A stretch of DNA of 64,000 nt. It comes from Mya arenaria (lineage: Eukaryota > Mollusca > Bivalvia > Myida > Myidae). The stretch spans positions 36,603,178-36,667,177 of the forward strand of contig NC_069123.1 of assembly GCF_026914265.1 (NCBI RefSeq), in the 5' to 3' direction. This document shows, piece after piece, positions 12,101 through 21,732 of this stretch (position 1 is the stretch's first letter; the number at the start of each line of letters is the position of its first letter). The notes under the pieces are model-generated. The model saw only the letters and a list, made by a program, of their open reading frames with translations. It was not told the DNA's origin and searched no databases. The position numbers and the translations under genes were made by a program.

Positions 12101-15100
12101 CGTCTTGGTATGTGGTACACATGTGGCAAGTTATTTTAAAATCTGTCCATACAAGAGAAAGTTACAGCCCGGACACGACAACCTATACTCTATGTCCTTA
12201 TATGCAGCACTCCATTGTGAATAAACACTAAGTGTGACCTTGACCTTTGAGGTAGGGACACGAGTCTTGCACGCCATAGTCGTCTTGGTATGTGGAACAC
12301 ATGTGGCAAGTTATTTTAAAATCTGTCCATACAAGGGAAAGTTACAGAGCCGGACGAACGGACAGACGGACAGACGGACGGACAGACGGACGGACGGACG
12401 GACGGACGGACGGACGGACGGACGGACGGACGGTGCGATTTTAATATGCCCACCTTCGGGGGCATAAAAACTAAGGCTCCTGATCTAAAATTCAGATGGT
12501 AAATTTATGTAAGTAACAATGTATGTTTATTTAAAGAACAAATTTACATGCCAAACTTAATACCAAAGTCCCAACGAAATGTCAGTACACTGCACCAAAA
12601 ATTTTCAACTGTAGAAAAGTGGAATTATTTGAAGAAATCTCAAAAAAGTTCCCGATTGATTCATTTTAAACAAAATATCATTTGAATGCAAAACAATCAC
12701 AGAAGAATTGCATTATAAGGGTTTTGCATCAGGGGCTTTAAAATGACCTGGCAGCTGGGTTGAACTGGGCCTCATCCCTACCCTGCTACCCCTTTGAAAC
12801 CTCAAGTGAAAGGCCATCAAATCCCAGTCTACTTTCAGATACAGTAAAACTGCGATCGCTCGAGGTCGCCAGGGGCCGAGCCAAATCCTCGAGGGAACCG
12901 ATGTTTCGAACGACCCAATTATCAATTTTCCAGTTTGATATGAAATATCTTTCAGTGCATTTTAAGTTTTGAAGTCGTCAAACAGACTGTTTACTAAGAC
13001 ACCGATTACGTGCTAATATGTTCAAAGGTTGTCGTAAACTAAATGTAAAACGCAAAAGAAAGAAAAAATGAATATATAGAAATGTTTATTTAAACAAAGA
13101 AGCACATTGTCGTAACAAGCAATATTTGAATGACAGTAAATATCGTGGTATTAGTCAGATTTAAGTTTCGCAAAATCAAGGATTGTTAATTGGCGCATCT
13201 TGTCGGTTTCGCGAAACTGTTCAATCGTAAGGTGATGCAAAGTGACAAGAGGGAAGTCCTTTCAGAGATTCTGATGTTGGATCGATATGGTAGTGTTTTA
13301 TTCATATTTTTATTACTCATTTAAATTTATCACAATTAACTTCTCGTCATTAACTTCTCATAATTATCATCTCAAATGCCCATATCAACTAATATCAGTC
13401 CTTCACACCATATCAAATTGCCTTTCAACTGTCATTGCAATTTTTACAACTTGCGAAAATTTTAATACCTAGCAATTGTTTGTTTATTTTGGAACACGCG
13501 TTCGGGAAAAAGTGTGAAATTATGTCCTCGAGGGAGCCATAAGGTTTTGTGCACGATTTGTGTACTTGGGTCCGAGGATATTGCTCGACTGCTCGACATA
13601 ATTAGGTTTCGATGCAGCGTGGGTATATTTTATATGAAAATAGAAGGAAAAAAGTTCGGGACCAAGCTCCGACCTCGAGGGAACGCCGGTTCTCGAACGA
13701 CCGCTTGTTTGAGGGAACGCAGTTTCACTGTATTATCCAACTACTTTCAAACCAAATGAAACCTCTGAACAGGGTAGGCGAATTATAGGTACAGGTCAAA
13801 AAGTGGTCCATAACCAGTAAATAAATATGAACAAACCATCAATGTTTTCCTTGAGAGCCCGTACACAGTTGTGCGAGGGCTGATCACTTAGGGCCACCAT
13901 CAGTCCACATTCTCCCGTACAAAGCATCTCACGGTGATCACAGCTTGATGTTTCGTGTGCCTCTATCTCTCTACGTTGTAGCTGGCGCCCACACTTGGTG
14001 AATCTGCACGTTCTCATTTCAAAACCACAGTTTGAAACATGGCGATCAAAATGCTCCAACATAATCTTCTCCACGCAGCCATTCATCCGGTTATCACATA
14101 TCATCAACATTCTGCAAAGGACACAGGTTCATCACAAAATTGAATGAAGGATGGTTTCAACTTAAAGCCATTAACTATATACAATTTCAAATAATATTCT
14201 CACTCCTCCCAAAGCAGGACAGATATGCAAAGAATACCAATTAAACTTTCTCATCATGGATATATTAAGACAAGGTCCAACTGAAAGTTCAAAATTAGAT
14301 ACATATAATTTTTCGAGAGAAAAAAGCATAAGGCCAAATAAAAAATAGGTGCGTTTCAGGTAACGCTGCCAAAAAAATAGGGTAGGTAGGTCGGAATATT
14401 TTTTTTATTTTTTATTTTTTATTTTTTTTAAATATTGATTTCAGTAACTGTTGACTCAGAAAGTAACAAAAATAAAAGTCATCAATTTTCAGGTTTATCA
14501 GTAGTTTTTAAACATGTTCCATGCTTCAAAGGAAACATTCTTTATTTGTCTGGTTAAATAATTTGACAATGATGGTTGGATTTCAACTAAGTTATGGTAC
14601 ATCACTCTGCTATTATTTAAGACTTTCCAGGAACGGTTTTACTTTTCTTTATGCACCCTTTTGCTTTCAATCACCCTCTGTAAAATGCTTACCTCCCTGT
14701 AACATAATAACATGAAAAGTGGGACAGCAAATTTACCATATAAGCCATCAGCCAAGGAACCGCAATGCTGTCAAGAGGACCTGGGGGTTCAGGTTTGAAG
14801 AACAAGTAACATGCAGGTTTTATTGCCAAAATTGCACACTTAAGTCTGACATATCAATCCGAAAGTCAGTATCTGACACATTTGTATCTGACAAGAAAAT
14901 ATAGTTCAAGAATTAAAATATACCTGCCACACAGGCACAAACTACCGGTAATTCACCTTAGAGTTCGGACAATCTAATAATTCGGACATCCATTATTATT
15001 TTCAAAAATAATTTATTTTAGGTACCTAATTTTCGGACACCCAAAGGACATCGATTGTAACTTTTACAGTTACTAAGTCTCACAGACAAAAATTATTGAT

Positions 15101-17905
15101 CTTTATCGTTACAATACCTGGCTAGATTACCTAACCGTATACATCACTGTGATAAGTATTTTTACTTTACAGCGTTTCGCAGTATAGCTGGAAAGTATTG
15201 TCTTTACTGTACGGTCAGTTTGACCACAGTTGACCAATAGGTGATCGAGTTTTGTTATGAGGGGTCGTGTTATCCAATAGAAAAGATTAACGGTATAGAC
15301 CGTGATTTTGGAGTCGAAAATTGATTCAGTTCTAGCATGCACAGTAGTCTGGACATTTCGGTTTTCTTTAATTTTCAAAATTGATTTTGTTGAAAAATGT
15401 ATGTTATATTGATAGCTTTACTAATTTTTGGGGTTTTCTGTTTTTGATAAATACATGTAGTATAATTGTTTAAGAAAGGATGCCTTAGATATATTAGAAT
15501 AATATTAATTAGAAGTGTTAAAAAGAATAAACGGGTGCAGTTTTCCAGAGCATTTTTACACCATACTATTTGTGTGAATTTTTATCTCTGGTTTTTACTC
15601 TGGCCTATTGTATAGGAAAAGCTTTCATTTGAATATATATGTTTTCAAGATATCAGTGATTTGTGTACAAGAAAATTTGGACTAAACCTACTTTGTCATA
15701 TTGTCAAGGAGCATGTTTCATGATTTGTATGCAACTGTGAAAGCTCTCATAAATATATAGATTTATTATCTATACATATTCCGATATTGACAGACATGCT
15801 TGCTGAATAAAATGTGCTTAGCATTTGTGCACGCTATCGGCCAAACAGATATATTTGTTGAGTTGTTGATTTAAGTATAGATATTAGGGTGAAGTAAAGT
15901 ATAAACTGAGTAATGGAAAGACAGTTAGTTACTACCCATCCTAAACGATTTATTGCCTGTTGAAAAATATGAGTGATATATCTAATGGAGGATTAAAGAA
16001 ACAACAAGGGCAATCAAGAGATTAAGAAAACACAGACATGACATGTTTGTAAAACGATCCGCCAATAAACTTTGAAACTTGTACCACACTTTAAATATAG
16101 ACTTTATGAAGCAATAATCGTACAGTAATACTCATTGTGACATCAAATCGACACATTCAATGCTACAGGTAACTATATAATGTGATGAATTAAAGTTAGA
16201 AATGAAATACTTAAGTTACAATCGAAAACACCACTCAGAAACATTAATCCTGCATAGCAATATGCATGCTCTCCATGTCAGAGATCCTCGTGGGTATAAC
16301 TGAGAGTTATGTGACGTCACACAATGTGACTGTTTGATCTGAAGCCGATAAAAGGTGTTTATTCATTTCAATGCATGTATAAAATTGTGTTGAATGGGAT
16401 TTAAATTAACTTGATGAAGGAGTTACACTTATAGGCGTAATAACCATTGATAACTACGGATACATTAATAAGTGGTAAAATGGCAAACATAAAGAAAAAA
16501 GGCAGGTTTACCATAATGTAAAAATGGTTATTTTCTATGAATTCGGAGAGCGAAAAATTAATTATTTTAAGGTGTCCAAACTCTAAGGTGAAGTACGGTA
16601 AATACATTCAGAAATCTAACTCTAATATTGTCAACTTTACGTACATACATTTCGTAACAAATGCTTTTCGTACCCAAATCACATTTTTTTCAGGGGAAAA
16701 TAGGTTAGGATCGGCGGGAAAAAATAGGGTCGGTCGGGTAACTTGAAACAGACCTATTTTTTTATTTGGCCTAAGCCTGCAAGCCATGCACTAGTAAAAT
16801 GCTTCATGGGTTTGCTCAAATTCTGGTTTTTATATAGCTGGCTTTGCTGAAATTTATTAATGGCAAAAACTAGTCAAGTCAGGTATTTTCTACAAGTCTG
16901 ACTATCGGACCCATTCCCCTTGCAAAATATCTATTTTACCCATTTTAAGAAATCTTCCAATGTAAATAAAAAAAAAAAAATGAAAAATGATAAACTTTTT
17001 ACTTGTAATTTATCATTCAGCACCCTCATCAATTGTGTGATGTAAAGTTTTGAGGATATTTGAATTCAGAATTCTTTGTTTTGCATCACATTCATGATTC
17101 AGAGATCAGTATGCAATATTAACTGTCTTTTTGAAGCAGAGATTTACAAAGGTCTAATATTGAAAGGTTAAAGAAACTAATATTTCAATAATTTCCTCAT
17201 TTTTCTCAGAAAGGCTAGTTTCCTATTCTTTATGAATCAGAATCAGAATACGTAAAGCAATTATTTTTTCTCAAAAGCTTTAGTTTTCACAAGCCAGATG
17301 TAGTATTCATTCTGTTTTCTAAATCAAAATCACTGACTTTTGACAAGACCCTGAACCATGAAATATTTTTCTGAAAGTCTAAAAAAGAAACAACCTTCAT
17401 GATTTTGTTTACATCATATTCATCATTGTTCTTAAATGAAAATGCAAGGGATTTAGAAATTCTACTGCTTTTGAACCCAATCAACCGGCTTGGAGACCCA
17501 AACCTCTCTTTCTGACATTGCCAGAGGTTGACATGTCTTCAAAATGTCATACTTCAAGCCACAAATTTTCCCAATAATTATGTCAAGTGTCTTTTTCCCA
17601 AAATTGAGATAAAAAAGACTAACAAGTTTAATTTCAATGCCTGCAATGTGGAATGACAATAGTGAACTAAACCTGTTGAGCATATTCTGGACGAGAGGCA
17701 GTACAGGTTTGAGGTCCTGTTTTTTCGTCCGTGTGCGGCAAGTGGGGCAGGTGTGCCGGTTCGTAAGCCATCGCTCAATGCACACCTGACAGAATACATG
17801 CCGACAAGGGCACTCCACTGCACGGTCTAGTACACACTGACAGATACAGCAAACCAGGTCAGGATCTGGCGGAGGATCAAACTTCTCGATGTCATACCGT
17901 GACAT
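6161..17905 (-). CDS. RING finger / TRAF-type zinc finger E3 ubiquitin ligase-like protein
   Basis: Three coding exons on the minus strand (17905-17673, 14111-13837, 9129-6161) join in frame at GT/AG sites to give about 1,158 residues. Exon 1 carries a complete C3HC4 RING: C19, C22, C34, H36, C39, C42, C53 and C56. Exon 2 (residues about 79-169) is a Cys/His-rich TRAF/SIAH-type finger ending in PSHNCVRAL, resembling the layout of RNF151 and RNF41/NRDP1. Exon 3 opens with a predicted coiled coil (residues about 171-205, KLQELNNLSQSLKDQLEQL) and continues as an acidic, Ser/Asp/Asn/His-rich, probably disordered tail of about 950 residues. RNF151 and RNF41 are roughly 250-320 residues, so the tail is the unusual part. 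Known relatives transfer ubiquitin to substrates; no substrate can be read here. Start chosen at 17905 because it gives the family-like N-terminus (MSRYDIEKFDPPPDP). Both introns are packed with transposons. The two module exons are secure, while the junction into the tail rests on splice-site reading alone. Confidence 0.85.
6824..6904 (-). repeat. Three identical 27-bp repeats inside the RING-gene tail
   Basis: The three units 6824-6850, 6851-6877 and 6878-6904 are identical base for base and encode SPSHGGTRY three times in frame. Identity at silent positions indicates recent expansion or ongoing homogenisation. The repeat lies in the low-complexity tail, where length change would be tolerated. 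Confidence 0.95.
9770..12345. repeat. 181-bp tandem array with alternating unit types
   Basis: The anchor GGCAAGTTATTTTAAA recurs at 9770 and then from 9950 to 12303 at intervals of 181 bp (13 intervals sum to exactly 2,353 bp). Fourteen units after the diverged first one alternate strictly between CAAGAGAAAG and CAAGGGAAAG, so the true period is a 362-bp dimer. Secondary markers also recur at the dimer spacing, such as ACATTTGGCAAG near 10855, 11217 and 11578, and CATTGTAAATAAAC near 10585, 10946 and 11307. Open frames within it are by-products. Confidence 0.95.
12353..12434. repeat. (GACG)n microsatellite
   Basis: A run of GGAC/GACG tetranucleotides with a few AGAC variants directly follows the last 181-bp unit. 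It belongs to the surrounding element, in which it lies close to the 5' terminus. Confidence 0.95.
12842..13730. mobile_element. TA-flanked non-autonomous DNA transposon, 889 bp
   Basis: The left end CAGTAAAACTGCG and the right end CGCAGTTTCACTG are inverted copies, and TA directly flanks both (12840-12841, 13731-13732). Farther in, both ends share inverted blocks around CCTCGAGGGAAC and CGAACGACC. TA duplication with CAGT termini fits the Tc1/mariner-pogo group. No transposase frame remains. Confidence 0.75.
14332..16771. mobile_element. Outer element of a nested pair (TAA-flanked)
   Basis: The ends GGCCAAATAAAAAATAGGT and its inverse ACCTATTTTTTTATTTGGCC start inverted repeats of about 60 bp that continue through GTTTCAGGTAAC and the GGTAGGTCGG-like blocks. 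TAA flanks both sides (14329-14331, 16772-16774), as for PIF/Harbinger elements. The present 2,440 bp include a 1,654-bp insertion; without it and one TA the original element would be about 784 bp. No coding capacity was seen. It lies in intron 1 of the RING gene. Confidence 0.7.
14945..16598. mobile_element. Inner nested element, 1,654 bp (TA-flanked)
   Basis: The left end CCGGTAATTCACCTTAGAGT and the right end ACTCTAAGGTGAAGTACGG form imperfect terminal inverted repeats, with TA on both sides (14943-14944 and 16599-16600). The repeats extend through the GTTCGGAC / GTGTCCAAAC blocks. The interior is AT-rich and holds no frame that I recognise. TA duplication suggests a Tc1/mariner-pogo relative. 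Confidence 0.65.
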
Positions 17906-19600
17906 ATTGGATCTGTAAATATTAGAATAATCGCAAAATTACCATCAGCTGTGCTAAGACTTTTCCTGTCAAAATGTATAATTTACAAATAACAATATTA
18001 ATTACACGTCTAGTTCTTTAAAGTAATAGAAGATCCTTTCATAGTATCATAGTGTTAAAAACGTAAAAACAAATCTCCCCACCCACTATCTCGATATTGA
18101 AACCAATTTCTCACTATTTTATTTCGCCATTTACACAAAGCTATCACCGCAATGAGTTAATTAATCGTAAATAAATGGACATTCCTGTTCATTGTATTGG
18201 TTCTTTTATATGCTGCTGTTTTAAACTTTCAATAAATATTAAGAAAACTTACATTAATCAATGCATTTCCGTCAGTTTTTTTAAGGTTACGTTCCACTCT
18301 TTATATAGGGAGCAGCCAACAATTTTAATCCATATTCAGCAACATAATTATAGCAGTGGTGAGCAAGTAAAGTCTGTGCAATGTCAAATTTTGGAGTTAA
18401 GTGAAATGATTTTGGTGTTTAGAATATTGAAGTGAAATAAGTCTTTAATTTTTGTTTCAAAATGCATGTATTGCAGGCACGCAAATTATTCGTAAATCGA
18501 TGCCCAAAGGCATTTTTCTTTTGATATACAGTACGGTTGATGAGTTTTGACATTTGGGTGCCCATGTATTAAATGAAATTAAGTAAAAGCGAGAAGTACG
18601 TGTATGTTCAGTGCATGGTTTGAAGACATATAAAACAATGTGCATGTACCTAAAGCGATTGCTGTTAGCCAGATATGTGATAAAATGATGTCCATGAATA
18701 CTATTGATTTGCACGACTCAATTAATAGGTCTAGAACGAGGTCTGATTTGGAATTCACATGCTAAATTGATATATTGTACAGTTCATGCTAATATAAGAA
18801 TACCATTATTAGAAAAGGCGAATACCATTGACTAATTAGTCCGGAACATTTCTGAAAGAGATAAGCTGTCTTTTATTAATACACCGTATGTTTAGTAATA
18901 GGATGTTACACGTATGTATTGTATTAACGTAATGCATTTTAACCTTTAATATTTTGCTATTTTTCGTCAATATTGTGCGGCGTGTACCATTAAACTGATG
19001 ACAAAACTAACAAGAGATGAAACTATACAATATTTTTCGTCAAGGTTACTTAATCTTTGTGGCTTTTTGCCTATGATTGATTTTTAACAGTAAATTGCCA
19101 ACTTTACTGCTATTAAAACTGCTGTGAATTAACAAAGAAATCTGGGCTTTCTTGGATGAAACACGGAGCTGTAACTTGACTGTTTTTATTGAGTTGTCAC
19201 TCTTTGAAAATCAGAACGCTTAATGATAAATAAAATAATTACGAAATACCAGACAGTCGCGCTTTCTTTGTATATTTATACATAATGGAAGGTTACTTTC
19301 TTTACTACTGGAAACACTCTATCTATAAGTACGCTCCAACTATCTCAAATAGGAAAGAAGACCTTTTTCTGGAAGATCGTTGCAACTCACTATGCCTCAC
19401 AGGATAACAGATTTCCAGCAAGAGCATAGAAGTGTAGGCTTTTAAACAAACTATCGTACCTCTCAACAAAAACTCGGTCCAGTCGTCAGCTATTAATTAA
19501 ACAATACGTCAAAGCTGAGCTTTTCAGTAAAGACAGTTAATAATTTAGATGAGCGGCTACAGTTCAAGTCGACTTATACTAAATATTGTTTGATGTTCAG
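17906..19600. other. Intergenic, no gene recognised
   Basis: This is the space upstream of both the minus-strand RING gene and the plus-strand dehydrogenase gene. The first few hundred bases left of 18200 should contain the RING gene promoter and any non-coding first exon. I cannot point to a TATA box with confidence. Confidence 0.45.
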
Positions 19601-19622
19601 AGGTTGGTGGCTGCATCTAAAA

Positions 19623-19651
19623 TAATATATATATATATATTATATATTAAA
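19623..19651. repeat. (AT)n simple repeat
   Basis: Runs of AT dinucleotides interrupted once by ATT. Confidence 0.9.
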
Positions 19652-19699
19652 ACTCGGCTTTATATAGGCCGCGTAGAAGCGCCCGAGCAACGCGATGCT

Positions 19700-19801
19700 T
19701 TCATTGGTTATTAAAAATAAGCGTCGATTGGTTGAAAACCAAGCACTTTGATTGGACGTAATCAGCATTCTGGTTGGTCAAAACGATTCTTATAAAAATA
19801 A
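19700..19801 (+). promoter_or_regulatory. CCAAT-rich promoter-like cluster with TATA box
   Basis: Inverted CCAAT boxes (ATTGG) occur at 19703, 19727 and 19751, with a near match GTTGG at about 19773, all within 75 bp. They are followed by TATAAAAATA at 19791. This arrangement resembles histone-type promoters. A short frame begins with ATG at 19874 but closes after 12 codons, and no histone reading frame follows. It may be the remnant of a displaced promoter, or chance. Confidence 0.4.
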
Positions 19802-20502
19802 CTATCAAAGCCGATTCTGGCCTGCGATATTCTCTATGTACACGGCTGTGGTAAAATTCGTCGCAATATTAAAATGAGTGCTAGTCAGTTCATCTTAAGT
19901 CTGACGCGATGATAGCGATCTTTACTTTCATTTTCTAATTATGGATGCTAGTGCGGTATTTTAAGTACTCTTACTTCTTTGTTTTAATTAATTTTTATCA
20001 AGATTTTATCTTTTTTAGTTTCTTATTGTTTCAATATCCATACATTGCAATCACAATCCATCGCATTAATTTATGTTATACAGTGTGTATATCAACCGTT
20101 GATTGTAATTGTAATGTTGTATATAGTGTTGTAACTATACACATGTAGTCTCATATAACTTATATTTTGATTGGCAATCAAAATCACTGTTTCTAATCAA
20201 ATTATGTTGTGTTGATGAGAATTTAATTAACTAATCAATTTAATGTCTTCTGCATTGTGCGAGTGCGAGACTACACTGAAAAACTCCATTTTAAACCAAC
20301 TACGATAAAGTTTGCTTGTTGTTTTACTGAAGTTGAGGATGTTTAGTTTTCTGTTCTTGAAACTGATGGTCTTGTTTGATCTAGTTGATATAATGTTGAT
20401 TTGTTGGCCCGAGTTGTATTCACATTTGAAGAGTATCCCGAGTCTTTGGCAGAGTCGACATTGCTAAAGTTTTTGTAGTTTATACACATACTTGATTTGA
20501 CC

Positions 20503-21070
20503 TTTATGCCCAAAAGGTGGACATATTGAAAAGTCCACCGTCCGACCGTCAATCCATCCGCCAGTGCGTCCGTTATTTCCGGCCATCCTTCCCGTTTTCC
20601 GTGTCCGGGGTGTCACTTTGCCATGCACGGAGGGGTTCAAAATAAATTGGCGCGTGTGTTCGGTACATACAGGCGATATGTCGAGTGCAAGACCCACGAA
20701 CCTACCTCAAAGTTCAAGGTAACACTTAAATCATTATGGCTTGCTGCGAGTATACACATAAATAACGTATATTTGGTCGTGTCTGGGCTGTAACTTTGTC
20801 ATGCACGAAAGGATTTTAAAATTTGGTAGCACATATGTATATATAGACGACGTGTCGCGTGCAAGACCAACGCCTTTACTTCAAAGGTGAAGGTCATACT
20901 CACAGGTTTATCATTATGGAAACCGGCATATACATGTATGCAGATAGTTAGTCTTATTCGGGCTGTAACTAAGTAAAATACGGCGGACTTATATAATAAA
21001 TTGGCACATGTGTTAGGTTCGTACAGACGAAGTATAACATGCAAGACCTATGCACCTGCTTCATCACTTT
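20503..21070 (+). mobile_element. Diverged Helentron-like element, about 3 array units
   Basis: It starts with TTTATGCCCAAAAGGTGGAC, which corresponds to the 5' end of the 9663-12472 element read on its own strand, and continues with a degenerate CCGT/TCCG run. Three units follow, with matching text near 20601, 20774 and 20954 (GTGTCTGGGCTGTAACTTTG, GACGACGTGTCGCGTGCAAG). No 3' hairpin with CTTGTT is evident, so the right end is approximate. It is the same family as the big array, but older and on the opposite strand. Confidence 0.65.
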
Positions 21071-21672
21071 CCTACACTTGAGGTCAACCATCATTGGGTT
21101 AAGCGAGGTCAACCATCATTGGGTTTAGCTAAAAAAATATTTTATCTCTTCCTGAATGGTGTCATAATTAGTAATTACATAATCCATTGAACTGAAGCGG
21201 ACAGTGATTGTACTTTCTGGATATACAGAACAGAACATTTATTGTTAACTTGAACATATATCAGTGCATCGTTATTACAATAACGTAACACATGACATGG
21301 CAATAGTTGATAAATGCGAGAGTGCATACACATATATATACACATATAAATTATCAATGATTTGAACATGTTAACAGCAATAAAGTTAAGCATTATTATT
21401 TAAAGCATTATATCGTAGCTTATATAGTTACCACCAGGCGCTTCTAGGGGTGAAAATCCATTTTCAATTGTTGCTCCTACCTTGCAAGTGTATCTATGGT
21501 TTATTGTAGTAATCTGCAGTTTGATTCGGGGGTGATTGCTAGGTAGTGTATATTACCATCACCAAAGAGATGTACTGTAGCTTGAATGAAACTAATATAG
21601 TACTTAAATTTCGACTTTTATACCTAGCGATCTACATTACAATACGTCCGAGGTCGCTTTAAAAACTGTTGC
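21071..21672. other. Upstream region of the dehydrogenase gene
   Basis: No exon is recognised. The promoter of the following gene is expected at the right end, where no TATA box is obvious. A 21-bp direct repeat (GAGGTCAACCATCATTGGGT) occurs twice near 21081 and 21107. Confidence 0.45.
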
Positions 21673-21732
21673 ATGCTGCCAATCTTTTCGACCGATTCGT
21701 ACAAAGCCGACTTGACTCAAGTTGGAAACAAA

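Larger units (their letters stand above)
9663..12472 (-). mobile_element. Helentron-like non-autonomous element with 181-bp array
   Basis: Read on the minus strand, it starts near TTTTTATGCCCCCGAAGG, passes a (TCCG)n microsatellite and about 15 tandem units, and ends with a hairpin (GTCACATACTGTGAC) followed by AGCTCTTGTT. The subterminal inverted repeat TGCCCCCGAA (9691-9700) matches TTCGGGGGCA (12455-12464). This plan (subterminal inverted repeats, microsatellite, tandem core, 3' hairpin) is that of the Helentron-associated elements described in molluscs, including the pearl family. No replicase-helicase gene is present. It sits in the intron between exons 2 and 3 of the RING gene. Family placement is inference from structure. 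Confidence 0.75.

Noticed and set aside
12234-12467. Open frame with an RTDGRTDG peptide repeat
   Set aside because: It is the translation of the GACG microsatellite at the end of the Helentron-like element.
16312-16319. TGACGTCA CRE-like sites (also near 23976 and 50818)
   Set aside because: The first two lie inside transposon interiors and the third has no gene nearby; an 8-bp site alone is not evidence.
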